DNA from: Siphlonurus alternatus
Lineage: Eukaryota; Arthropoda; Insecta; Ephemeroptera; Siphlonuridae
NCBI GenBank assembly: GCA_949825025.1
Contig: OX463781.1
Coordinates: 30,960,675 to 31,024,674 of the forward strand
Direction: 5' to 3'
Length of the DNA stretch: 64,000 nt
Of this stretch, positions 49,166 through 61,414 are shown in pieces (within the stretch, counting starts at the first letter, position 1; the number at the start of each line of letters is the position of its first letter). The translations under genes and the position numbers were made by a program. A model generated the notes under the pieces. That model made no database searches. It was given only the letters and a program-made list of their open reading frames with translations, and had not been told where the DNA came from.

Positions 49166-51289
49166 AGGGCAAAAAGAACGATTTTTGAGACGATGGAGAC
49201 ATTCACTTAGTGAAATCATTGATTTTAAAGCATTAAAAGTTGGACGCTTCTGATTGGCTGATCAGAATTTGTTGATTTTTTCAGTTCCAAATTCCTATTG
49301 TTGAAAATTTGCGCTTGGTCCCTGTATAAATAATTAATATTTTTGAAATAAATAAATATAGCAATTTATAACACTATTTTCTACCATTTATGATTTTTTA
49401 AATAATTATTATGGTGTAAAAGGTATTTTTTTAAATTAAAATATGAGCAAGCAAAGTGTTTTTTTTTATTGCAGCTCTCTGATTGGTTGAAAAGTGGACA
49501 TTCTTTAACCAATGATATCGTTCGAAAATTTTCAACAATTAAAATTTCAGCCAATTAGAAAAAAATCAACAACTTTATTTTGGCCAATCAGAGCAATTCC
49601 AAATGACCACTTTTAAGCCAATCAGAATTCAGTATATAGCGCCATAAGCCAGACAGTGGCGCGTATAGGGAGAATAGAGCCCCATGAAGGTAGGCAACTT
49701 GTTCAGCTTAAAAGCAAAGCGGGTTGCCTTGAAACAAATTTTCGCAAAAAAAAATTGCAGTGCACCGCGCGTTTCTCGACCGATCGCCGAAGTGAAGCAA
49801 GCCGAGCGTGATTTGTTGTGGATGTGTGACCATTCATTTAATATATATATAATATATGAACTAAAAATGATAAAATAACTCTATAGCCTCCTCAACTATT
49901 ATGGGTTATGGGGGATCTAATAGCCAATCGAGAGCGAGCTGCTTTAATTTATATTTAATTGTTTCAGATTTTCCAAGTTTATTTTTAAGAATTAAATTTC
50001 ATTGATTTTTGTTAAGTTAATTTGAAATTTTAAATTTCACTCGAACTGCGTTCTCCTTGACAAAAGGTAGGCATAGGGAGTTGATGACTCACAAATAACT
50101 ATATATTGTAGGATATATATTTAATTAAAATTGTTTATATCGAAATTAAGGCTTCAATAAATAAGAAAATATAAAAATATAGATTTTTTTTTTATAAATA
50201 TTTATTTTTAGCAATAATATTGGTTGTTATTTTGTAAATTCATTGATTACATTGATTATTAAATAAGTAACACACATTTGCCTTTTTTATAATTATTTTT
50301 TTAATATTAATAAACAAAAACCTGTAATGAGTGTAATGTTAATTGATTGTACACTTCATCAAAAATGGTGGCCCATATTTTACACGTACATGATTATATA
50401 TTATGCAAGTCAAAATTTTAGCAAATAAAACTTCTTTGTAAAACACACGAAAAGTACATCAATATTAAAAGTGGATTTTTGGACTTCTTCTTCTTCTTCT
50501 TTTTTTTTTTTTTTTTTTTTTTTACATTTCAACTACTAGTGTAAACACATAACAATACATTACATAATTCTGTAAGGTGTTATTGACACGTTTTATTTCT
50601 ATAAGTTAATACATAAAAGGGCTTAATCAATATTTTAAATATTCAATTAATTCGCAAAGTTAATTAATAGTTTTCCGTTCCAAAAAGTATGGTGGATGCC
50701 GTGTATGATTCTTTATAATAATAATGATTACAATCACTCTTCTTAAATCACAAATGTTTTCAAATGAATCGCACTAATACAGAAATTATATATTTTGTCT
50801 AATATCTTCATTTAAATATATAAAATGAATAAAAATAAATATTATTTTATTTTTTTAATATTGCTTATTAATGTAAATATTTTGACATTTTCCATTACTT
50901 TCAGACCCACTGCTTTAAAATCTTGAATGTCTAGTCCCTTAAACTCGATAAAAATAGAGTTTTATTTTATTGTACACCCATCACCACAGAAAATTTTCTT
51001 TTTTGCAGACTTGTTGATCACCATGCTATTACATTACATTTGAATGGTAATTAAAAAGGCTCCAACCAGAACTGAAATTTTCCAGAGTGATGGGTGTACA
51101 GTGTACACTCGTCGCCTTGGAAATTTTCTACTTGCAGCTTTGTTAATCAACATGCCCCGCAAGAATAACACAGGGCAAAGGGAAATTTTCTGGGGAAACG
51201 ACTGTACATGTACATAAAATGTTTAAAAACACATGAAAAAAATTTCAAACTGAAGACTAGCTATATTATATATATACTGCATTATTATG

Positions 51290-52971
51290 TATGTATATGT
51301 TAGCACCCAAAGCCGAATTCGGGCAAAAGCCGAAAAAAATGCTCACATCTAGTTCTGCGCATCACGAAATGAGCCAAAGCCGAAATGAGTCTTTTTTTCG
51401 GCTTTGGCGCATTTCATTTTGGACAAAACTAGATCTGCTCAAATCGAAATGCACCAAAGCCGATATGAGATTTTACTTCGGCTTTGGCGCATTTCATTTT
51501 GAGCAAAACTAGTTCTGCGCATCGCGGTTTGAGCAAAAGTCGAAATTGTATTTTATTTCGGGTTTGGAGCAAAATTTTGAGCACATCTAGTTTTGCGCAA
51601 AATAAAGATGATTTTAATGACGAGATGATGATTTTAATTTTAATGATATTAATTTTAAATTTTTAAAAATAAAAATAAAAAACTAACAAGTAAGACTAAA
51701 CTTATAATAAATATTAATATTGTGACTGACAATCTTTCATCTTTCAAGCGCTGTTTAAAAATAAATTAATTAGGGAAAAAATAATGACTTTAAAATGTAC
51801 TCATACAGTATATGTACGTACAGTACATCCCTTGTAAAAAATATTATAGAATCTGTTGTTTTTATAAAACACTCCACCATTTCTGTCACTTAATTACTAT
51901 TTGATGATGTTTTTGTTAAATTAATATTTTTTTTTTAAGAACTGCAGCTGAAATAAAATAGACATATACGCCACACGTTTCAAAGTATTCTTTAGATTCA
52001 CTCGCTCTCACCATTAGAAATATTGTCATGCACGCACTTGAAAATTTCATAGTTCCATTTCTTCGTAGCAGCCACAATACATAAACATATACGGCAGTCA
52101 AATGGGGTTAAACTTCATTGCAGAGGTAAAGGCTACTTTCTTATCTCGTTGTACCGATAACAACCTGTATTGCATGATAGCCTAATTCTAAGACAGAACT
52201 ATGAAATTTAAAAGTGCGTGCATGACAATATTTCTAATGGTAAGAGCGAGTGAATCTAAAGAATACTTTAAAACGTGTGGCGTATACGTCTATTTTATTT
52301 GAGCTGCAGTTCTTAAAACAAAAAAATTATTAATTTAACAAAAACATCATCAAATAGTAATTAAGTGACAGAATGGTGGAGTGTTTTATAAAAACAGCAG
52401 ATTCTTCAATATTTTTTACAAGGGATGTACTGTACAGTACGTACGTATATACTGTATGAGTACATTTTAAAGTCATTATTTTTTCCCTAATTAATTTATT
52501 TTTAAACAGCGCTTGAAAGATATTAGATTGTCAGTAACAATATTAATATTTATTATAAGTTTAGTCTTACTTGTTAGTTTTTTATTTTTCTTTTTAAAAA
52601 TTTAAAATTAATATCATTAAAATTAAAATCATCATCTCATCATTAAAATCATCTTTATTTTGCGCAAAACTAGATGTGCTCAAAATTTTGCTCCAAACCC
52701 GAAATAAAATATCATTTCGACTTTTGCTCAAACCGCGATGCGCAGAACTAGTTTTGCTCAAAATGAAATGCGCCAAAGCCGAAGTAAAATCTCATATCGG
52801 CTTTGGTGCATTTCGATTTGAGCAGATCTAGTTTTGTCCAAAATGAAATGCGCCAAAGCCGAAAAAAAGACTCACTTCGGCTTTGGCTCATTTCGTGATG
52901 CGCAGAACTAGATGTGAGCATTTTTTTCGGCTTTTGCCCGAATTCGGCTTTGGGTGCTAACATATACATAA
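51290..52971. repeat. 1.7-kb palindrome, 770-bp arms
   Basis: Left arm 51290-52055, right arm 52196-52971, about 140-bp spacer. The outer 300 bp of each arm repeat a theme: TTCGGCTTTGGCGCATTTC, then GCAAAACTAG(A/T)TCTGCGCA, in several copies and both orientations. Outer ends TATGTATATGTTAGCACCC and complement. No coding frame (frames on both strands mirror each other). It lies 200 bp beyond the 3' end of the zinc-finger gene. Confidence 0.9.
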
Positions 52972-53174
52972 TACATATACATAATAATGATAAAATAAAT
53001 ATAATTAAATACACAAAACGTAATTAGCAATTACAGTATCAGAAAACATAATACAAAATACTCATCATAAGGTTTTTAATGATATAGCATTTAAAATAGA
53101 ATTGTGATTTATATTATTATATGAGTGCCATGTTACAATTAATATTTGGTATTGTAAAGTACTCTGAATCTACT

Positions 53175-55102
53175 TTAAGACTTCATTTGGGTATCAACTT
53201 GTTCAAATATATTACGACTATGGGAATGAACTACATGTAATTCCAAATTAAATTTACTTATATAACGTTCATCACACACTGTGCATTTGAAAGGTCTTAA
53301 ATTAAAATGCTTCATTAAATGAAGAAGCATTGCAGTAAAACGTTTTGCTGTATACAATTCACTTGTCTCATCAGTCTCATGACACGCCTTGCAGACATAC
53401 ATACCATTCCCATTCTTTACACATTGGAGTTGATCTTCCTTACGTATTCGATTGGTCTGAATAAAAATACTTTGTTCAACATTTACATGTTCACTTAAAT
53501 GTTTCTTTAGAGACTTTTTAGTAATGAAATGTCTTCCACATACATAACATACAACTTGCCAATGTGAATGCTCTTCTTGGTTATGAGATAAAAGCTCACT
53601 GTATGAACTAAATTGCGCTGTACAGAGATCACAAAATATTGCATTTGGATAGTGTGATAATATATGTGATACTAAGTGTTTTTTAATTTTAAACGATTCG
53701 TCACATATTTGACAATGGAGAGGAATAACATTCATATGAACTAATTTTAAATGTGTTATTAGGTTTGCAACACTCCCAGACACTTTTTTACAAATTTTGC
53801 ACATTGGCAGTCCTGTGGATGTGGTTTGTATGTAAAGCTGACAAGACTGAGTTTGAGTCAAATACACTCCTTGATTGCTATTGGTTGCTAATCTTGCTAT
53901 TGGTATTTTCTGAATACTTGAAGAAATCTGTAATTTAAATTGTTTGCTGCTCCCTCCAATCATTGAATCTTCACTTTGTATGTTTTCATCTTCGTCTACT
54001 TTCTCTATTTTTTCCATGGTGTGTTTTGTTGTTCTCAACTTTTTGTTCTGTCTTCCAAATTCATCATAAGTGCCTTCATCTGAAAATGATGCTGAATCAC
54101 TCGCTACAAAAATCTCAGAGTTTTCCTCATTTTTAATTTGTGTTTTATTAATTAAATCATTTACGTTAACAATTGATGAAATATTAGTTTCACTATTTGA
54201 GGGTGTGGTTTCAATATGAAAATGAGATTCAGCTGATGTTTCAGATTTAAAAAATTTAAAACATATTGTACAAATAAAATATTCACTTGGAGTGCTTATA
54301 TTACCCTTTGGTAGCACAATTTTAAAAACATCTAATTTATTATGACCAGTTGCTTGACTTTTGAGTTTGCATTCTCTTTTCATTTCTTCTTCCTGTAACT
54401 CTTCAGGCTTTTGCATATTCTTCTCTGTTTTGCAATCTTTGGGGAGCAACATGATTGCTGGGCTGCGAGCACACACCAGTCTAGCCAGCCATCTCGTGTG
54501 AGGCGTTTGCACCAGTTGCACCACACATTCCGGCAGCTGACACCACTCACATCGTACTGCAGAGCCTGTGAAACAATTTTTCGTCAGTTAAGGTAGAGAT
54601 AACGCCGAACAGCTGTTCGACGTAATCCCCTTTGATTAACATGTAAACCTTAGCAAATTGACAAAAATTCTGAATTATTTTCGAGAGGCAGATATTAGCG
54701 CCTAAAAGCCATAGATACAATTTCAAAATAATTTAACGAGCCGATTTTTTTAAGTAATTTTTTTAATTTTCAGCATATAGGGCTTTCCCATGGAGAGCCA
54801 AACTAAAAAATTAATTAAAAAAAATCGGCTCGTTAAATGTTTTTGAAACTTTTTTTATGGCGATCGGAAAAAAAAAAGAAGAAGATATTAATACCAATAT
54901 CAATTAATTAATCAATAACTTTTTATAACTATTACAATTTACAATCCTACTGTGCAGTGTATTATGCAAACAGTAACAGATGAAGAACTGGATGAACAAC
55001 ATCAGACTTATAACTTGCCTTGTACTGCTTCACAGAGTTCTTGTGAATCCTCAAGCTCAACCATTGGGTCATCTGTTCCCCAGTCCTCCAGTACCCACTG
55101 TC
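53175..55102 (-). CDS. C2H2 zinc-finger protein (5' end missing)
   Basis: Two exons seen on the minus strand: 55102-55019 (start of this exon uncertain, perhaps 55120) and 54565-53175, stop TAA. The intron uses a GC-AG pair (AAG|GCAAGT) and the phase fits: GAVQ-type end joins GSAVRCEWC. The N-terminal part has RCEWCQLPEC, then a first finger-like FICTICFKFF...H.H, an acidic Ser-rich linker of about 130 residues, and six C2H2-type units: MCKIC, HCQIC, FCDLC, VCYVC, YVCKAC (with a long loop), FKCTVC. Short, non-canonical linkers between fingers. Probably a nuclear DNA-binding regulator. No KRAB, BTB or clear ZAD domain. Start codon exon not found. Confidence 0.82.
54593..54880. repeat. Truncated TTAA foldback (family T)
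   Basis: Starts at a TTAA with GGTAGAGATAACGCCGAACAG, the same sub-type as 3104-3859, and runs past its centre (CCATGG near 54790) but loses the end of its right arm after about 54860. Lies in the zinc-finger gene's intron. Confidence 0.75.
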
Positions 55103-55254
55103 CTAGAACACACCAGAATCTTTTGCATTATACAATGGAACTCAAAAAAATAAAATGAGCAGTAAAGCGAGTGATGAAGTAGGAGCCCACAATGTATACT
55201 TGTATGCTTGTATGTCACAGTAGATAAAATAAAACAAAGATATAAATGATAAAG

Positions 55255-56310
55255 GGGAGCAAAAATCTTTTATTAAATCAGAAAGATTGAACTGTAAATA
55301 TGGAGTTCCTCAAGGTTCTGTATTAGGGCCCCTACCTTTTTGTTATTTTTATTAATGATTTGGAAGATGCACTCAAATCAAACATGTATAAAAAATAATT
55401 TTGTACGCAGATGATATTGTTTTACTAATTATTGGTAAAACTCTTGAGGAGCTAGCTTAAGAATCAGGCTATTGCTATGAAAATTCTTCAAGAATGTCTC
55501 AATATTAACGATATTGTAATGAATAATTTGAAGACCAATTATATGCTATTTAATAGGATCTTCAAATAATAATAATAAAAAAAAAAAAAATTGAGTCACT
55601 ATGTAACTGACATCAAACTAGTCTCAAGTTGTATGTTTAATTTTTTTACGATAAATTATCTTGGCAAATACATATGACTGAATTGAATAAGAAATTGGAA
55701 AAAAATAATTTTTCTATGATGTGTGAAGTTTGTAACTTACTAGTTAGAATCTTTAAAAATGTTGGCACCCCTGAATCTTTAATAAAAAGGATAGGACCGA
55801 GACGCCTATTGACACTGCCAGGGGGCGTGGCCGCACTTTCAACAATTATTTAAAAATAGTTCTGGGTTTTAAAAAAATCTAAAAAAAAATAAAGAGTAGC
55901 ATAATTTGGTTCCCTCTATTCATTTCTACAGTAAAATTTTTTCATACATATGTAGGTTGTCCATTATTCCATTATGTTCATGAATGCAACAAGAAAAATG
56001 CCAATAATAATTCGTAATTTTACGAGTATATATATATATATATATATTTATTTATTTCCTCGTGTGGCTGTACATAATACAACATAGAGGTACAAAGGTT
56101 TTTTCTTAATCTAAAGAGTAGCTATATATATATATATATTTGTTATAATTGAATATTGTTATTTTTGTAATAATTTGAATGTATGTCTATACTTGGGTTA
56201 TGTACTTAATTTTTATTGTTTGTTTTTACAGCTAAATCCAAATTTTTAAATGTTTAGTCACAATGTCTTAACTGATAAGAAATAAATAAAATAAATAAAT
56301 AAAAAAAGTT
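55255..56310 (+). pseudogene. Degenerate LINE reverse transcriptase fragment with A-rich tail
   Basis: Plus-strand frames, broken by stops and shifts, carry the RT signatures YGVPQGSVLGPL, FINDLEDAL, LYADDIVLL and TINYLGKY, then a stretch like the thumb region. The presumed 3' tail, AAATAAATAAAATAAATAAAT, is at 56279-56310. A family W half element (55783-55985) interrupts the 3' part. Dead copy. Confidence 0.75.
55783..55985. repeat. Half copy of the TGACGTCA foldback family (W)
   Basis: Contains CTTTCAACAATTATTTAAAAATAG, AAAGAGTAGCATAATTTGG, ATTCATTTCTACAGTAAAATT and ends GGTTGTCCATTAT. Left arm missing. Confidence 0.65.
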
Positions 56311-56584
56311 GCATGCACTGCCAAGGTCACCTGTATATTCAACTTTTCTTTATTTACCTGTATGTGACATAAAGCGGAATAATATTGAATACTGTCACGG
56401 CATGCTACTTAAAATCCAGTCAGTGATATAAAATAAATACGCAAATAAATACAAAAATAATATAGTACGTACTGTAATTAATAAATAAAATAATGAATGG
56501 ACGAATGAAAGAATAAAACAGAAATACTGCCGTAAAGGTCTTGCTAACATAAGTTTGTTTTAAGGTGGTGTGCAATATACAGTA

Positions 56585-57055
56585 TAATGGACAATTTGCA
56601 TCAACTTTTTTTAGTAGCTCAATCGAAAGAGGAGGTCGAAAAATACAGCTATAAATTTTATGAGATTTTTATTCTTACTGCATCATGGCTAAAATAGGGA
56701 TGTAAAGAGGTCACGTAACCTGGAGGCGTCGCCCGTGTCGCCAATGACGTCATTGAACTGTCTGGTCAAGCAAACGATCGTCTATATAACGCTTGTAAAT
56801 AATAAATTAATTGTTGCTTGTTTCCATAGCAACGTGGTTATTTACAAGCGTTATAAAGTCAATCGTTTGTTTGACCGAACAGTTCAATGACGTCATAAGC
56901 GACGCAGGCGACGCCTCCAGGTCATGTGACCTCTTTACATCTCTCTTTTAGCCTTGATGCAGTAAGAATAAAAATCTCATAAAATTCACAGGTGTATTTT
57001 TTGACCTCCTCTTTCGATTGAGCTACTAAAAAAAGTTGATGCAAATTGTCCATTA
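56585..57055. repeat. Foldback element, 471 bp, TA-flanked (family W)
   Basis: Ends TAATGGACAATTTGCATCAAC and complement; arms of about 215 bp around a loop at about 56800-56840 that itself has GTTGCTTGTTTCCATAGCAAC. Carries CAATGACGTCATTG on the left and its partner on the right. TA at both ends would fit a Tc/mariner-like duplication. Confidence 0.85.
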
Positions 57056-57707
57056 CAGATTTTGCAGATTCACCTACCTGGAGATGCATCTTCTTGCTGG
57101 AAAGAATCCTCTTTTGTTTCTAATGTTTCCATCATTACACAGTCTGCCACCAAGCTCTGAGACATTCTTCTATCTTAATGCTGCTGCTGATTTTGATATA
57201 CATAGATTAATTCCATGCAAGCAGTGTTAAAAACAGGGGAACAGTTTCAGCTTTTATATTTTTATCATTTTATAAATCATGTAAAACTTACTACAAAAAA
57301 AAAAAAATGTCACCACTCGCTGCCTCCTACAAGTTCCAGCAGTTAATGTTTAAAAAACTGGCCGACCGAAATTACGTCAATGGCGTCAGGCACATCCAGA
57401 ACGTATGTTTTAACAAAAGCTTTGGATGCGCCTTACATTATTAAGGTAAGGCTCAATGTTAAAAAAAATCCCATTCATAAAAGTTATGAAAAAAATTTAG
57501 AATGTTCTCCTCAACATACCTTATAAGTAGGTAAAATATCAGGTATACAAAAAGGAGCTACTTTTTGAGTTATTAATTTTTAAAGTTCACTTTTTTTTAA
57601 AGTAATTTTTAGGGGGGTGATCTCAGTCGCGTCCGCAACAGCGTATTCTCAAGATCGAAGCGTTGTTGACGTGCCCCCTGGATAAATCTAAACGACTGAG
57701 AAAATAA

Positions 57708-59003
57708 ATGCCCAAAGCAAGTCAAGAGAGAAGAAACTGCCCTTCTCAGGGCAACACAACCTTTATGTTTTGGAACGCCGGTGGAGTTACCGCAGAAAAA
57801 TATACAGAAGTAGAACATCATCTAAATTTACATGATATTGACGCATTTGGTTTAGCAGAGGCTGGAGCTATAACAGATGAGAAAAAGAAGAAAGACCTAC
57901 TGTTAAACAACTATAATATTTATTGTCTACCAAGAAATCGTCAAATTGCTTCAGGTTTAATCATTGGAGCTAAGAAATGTTACACTGCACAATTTAAAAT
58001 TATACATAGTATGGAAGAAAATGATAAAATAGAAATAGCACAATTAGACTTATGGAAAAATAAAAAAAGAACAAGATACTTTATAATTTACAATGCACCC
58101 AACAACGAGCCCAAAGTTTTGGACTCGTTAGAAATAGATAAATATACAATTTTAATCGGGGATTTTAATGCACCTAATAAAAGTTGGAACTATAAGTCAA
58201 ATACCAAAGTGGGAGATGCAGTTGAAGATTTCATTAATAGTAACCCAATACAGCTAGTAGACAAGCATGCCAAGAAATTTACATTTTTATCATATGGTGG
58301 ACACAATTCCAGACCCGACTTGGTAATTTCTCATGTAAATCTTCTGGCAGATATTCAGCAACAAAATTTAGAATGTCCAACAGGAGCTGGACACTGTATG
58401 ATAAAAGTAACCAGAAAATCTCAAGAACAAAATGTACCTATAAAAGTAAAAAGGAGCTGGAATTTCAAAAAGGCGGACTGGAAAAAATTTACATCCATGT
58501 CCGAAAAAATGTTAATGGAGAGTATTATTACAAACAATGTAGATACGAGTACCTCAAAGTTGGTCGAAGCAATTCATGAGTGCGCAGGGCAAGCCATCCC
58601 TCGTGGGAAAGTAAAGAAATACAAACCTTTTTGGAACGAAAAACTATCAAGACATGCAAATCTAAGAGACAAAGCAAGAACAAGGGCACAAGAATCACAG
58701 CTTCAAGAAAACATGGTCAAATTAAGGAAATGCCAAGACGAAATGACAAAGTGTGTTATAGAGAGCAAAAGATCTAAGCTCAGAGAAGAACTGTCAACTA
58801 TTGACTATAAAAAAGATGGTGCAAAAGCCCACAGATTCTTTTCATCTTTATGCGGCAGAAAACAAAAACAGGTAGAAAGAAACGAACCACTAACATACAA
58901 GACCAAGACCATGGTTGATGATAAAGACAAAGCAGAAGCACTTTGCAAATATTTTGCAAAACAAAGTAAAAAGCTCAAAAAAAAAAAAAACATATTAAAG
59001 TAA
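57708..59003 (+). pseudogene. LINE polyprotein, endonuclease part (before frameshift), 431 aa
   Basis: Apurinic-like endonuclease that nicks the target DNA. Motifs in order: FWNAGG (Asn), LAEAG (Glu), YNAPNNEP, LIGDFNAPNK (Asp-Asn), SRPDLVIS, GAGHCMI (His) at residues about 20-230, then a linker to the RT with a basic KPFWNEKL stretch. The frame runs into a run of 14 A (58977-58990) and stops at 59003. In the next frame the sequence continues the family's text without a break, so an indel in the A run separates two parts of one gene. Confidence 0.85.
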
Positions 59004-61414
59004 GGAAAAATCCCTATGTAAATGGCTGCTACAAAGCTAACAAACCATTTACAATAAATAAATTAGAGATTGCAATCAGGAAACTGAAAAACAAAAAGTC
59101 TCCTGGAATAGATAACATCCACCCAGAATTTCTCAAACATTTGGGCCCAGTTGGGAGAAATACTTTACTAAAATTAATAAACCTTACGTGGAAAAATAAC
59201 ATACCTGATAAGTGGAGGAAAGCAGAGATAATTCCACTTCTTAAAAAAGGAAAAAATCCACAGGACCCAGGAAGTTACAGACCCATAGCTCTCACAAGTA
59301 TTTTAGCAATGGTGGCAGAGCATATGGTGAATCAAAGACTAAAAAGTTACTTGGAAATAAATAAAAAATTGGCACCGGAACAAGCAGGATTTCGATCACA
59401 CCGAAGCACGACGGACCAAGTAACATTCTTCTCACAAAAAGTCAAAGAAGGTTTCAATAGAAAAGAATCAACACTAGCTGTGTTTGTAGATTTCAAAGCA
59501 GCCTTCGACACTGTGTGGAGACAAAAATTACTGCAGAAGATGAAGGAGCTGCAGGTACCTGTAAATATACATAGATGGATAAAGAACTTCCTGAGTCAAA
59601 GATTTATACGAGTAAAATTGAACGACAGTAAGTCCAAGTTTAGAAAAACCAGCACAGGCGTTCCGCAGGGGGCGGTGACTAGTCCCTTGCTGTTCAATAT
59701 ACTTATTAACGACCTGCCACAAGAATTAAAGAAAATAGCTGGAATACAAGTACGTATGTTTGCTGACGATGTACTTATTTGGACAACTGGAAAAGACATA
59801 AAAGAACTTAACACCATAATGAATAAAGCACTAAAAAAGCTAGCCGAATGGACGGATGAAAATGGTCTCACCATAAATACAGAAAAAACTACCTTTGATT
59901 ACTACAGCCTAAAAAAGAGTGCACAGCCTGACATAAACCTGAGTTACAAAAATATTCCACTGAAACAAGTGCAGAATCCAATATACTTGGGGGTGACTCT
60001 AGATAGAAGGTTAGGCGGAGGGACCCACATGGAAAGGAATGCAGACAAAGGGAAAAAGAGACTATCACTAATGAAAAGGGTAGCTAGCGTCAAATGGGGA
60101 GCGGACCGTGAAACATTAGCCACAACATATAAGACGTATGTTAGACCTGTGCTAGAATACGGTACTGAACCTTTTATCACTGCAACAAAATCAACAACAG
60201 CAGTAGTAGATAAAGTGCAAAACCAGGCCCTCAGAATAATTAATGGGGCAGTGAGATCAACTCCTATTACATCTATAGAGATTAATGCTAACATAGAACC
60301 ACTACAAGCCAGAAGAGATAAAGCAGCTATGAAATTACATGAGAAATTAATAAGATTAGAAGATCAGGACTGGAACCAATATCAATTAAGCTCAATGAAA
60401 ACACAGGAAACCTTTACAGAAAAAACTAACAAACTGAAAAAAGAATACCTCAATCCGGAAATTTTACAAAGAAAAAGAGAAATGATAGCGGAAAATTATC
60501 TTAGTGTGACGACGGTGAACGTCCATCATTGCATTACAATAGAAGGCATAAATAGTAAAAAAACTCTCCTAGAAGAAGAACTCAGACAACTTGCAAATAA
60601 AGAAATACACCGGAAGTATCCTCTTCCAAGCTGGCTTCATATTTACACAGATGGGTCTGCAACCCCCGGAGTAGGCAACGCAGGGGCCGGTGTGTATTGC
60701 AAGTTATTTCAAGAGTCTGCCCCAACAAGTAAGTATGGCAGCAACTTTGACGGAGAAGTCCAAGCAATAAAAATAGCCCTACTGAAAACCAATAATCAAA
60801 ACAAATACGGTAAAATAGTCATACTCTCAGATTCAACAGCAGCAATACAAGCAATAGCCTCCTCAAATTCTCAAGACCATAGAGTAAATGAATGTAAAAA
60901 ACTTATACAAGAATACCAAGACAATAACATAGAAATAGTCTTACAGTGGATACCAGCTCATTGTAATATTCATGGCAATGAGCAAGCAGACTACTTGGCC
61001 AAGATGGGCAGCAAGATGACACAGCCAACAACAAGCATCTCCATTCATTCAATTCAAGCTCATATTAATAGTGCAGTGAAACAGAAAGTTGACTCAGATT
61101 GGAAAGAACAAGCAAGTATTAAAGCATGGGAAGATCTCATATTTAAATCAGCCAAAACTCACACTTATAATAGACTCACAGACACTGCTAAATTCAGACT
61201 AGATACTGGCCATGACTATCTTGGATGCTATCAGAAGAAATTCAAAATCCAAGATAGTGACATTTGTAAATTGTGTAAAAAAGAACCTCAAGACAGAGGG
61301 CATCTATTTAGATGCTCAGCATTAACTGCGGAACTTGACTCGTTGCCTGGCAACATGAAGAAAGAAGAGAAGGAAGCCCTTCTCTATTGGCTTACTAGAA
61401 GTAAAATGGCTTAA
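58991..61414 (+). pseudogene. LINE polyprotein, RT and RNase H part (after frameshift)
   Basis: Reads open from the A run (IKVRKNPYVNG..., KNKKSPGIDNIHPEF) to TAA at 61414. RT motifs: PLLKKGKNPQDPGSYRPIAL, FVDFKAAFDTVW, GVPQGAVTSPLLFN, MFADDVLIW (catalytic Asp pair), YLGVTLD. RNase H: YTDGSATPG, GEVQAIKIAL, LSDSTAAIQA, IPAHCNIHGNEQADYLAK with all four acidic residues. C-terminal zinc knuckle CKLCKK...HLFRC. Only one disabling change is visible, so the copy is young or the shift is an assembly error. Confidence 0.87.

Larger units (their letters stand above)
45988..53174. other. Gene-poor region of repeats
   Basis: No supported exon. Apart from elements listed separately: an inverted repeat with long G run at about 46150-46330 (GAGAAAAGCGCAC and complement), (T)n at about 50498-50523 preceded by (TTC)n, and a stretch 49240-49640 where ATTGGCTGAT-like phrases recur in both orientations (see findings). 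Confidence 0.6.

Noticed and set aside
51291..53014. Paired frames with FFRLWRISFWTKL
   Set aside because: Translation of the CGGCTTTGG repeat in both arms of the 1.7-kb palindrome.
55000..55158. Plus-strand 68-aa Ser-rich frame
   Set aside because: It is the antisense of the upstream zinc-finger exon (55019-55102), whose minus-strand reading joins in phase to the main exon.
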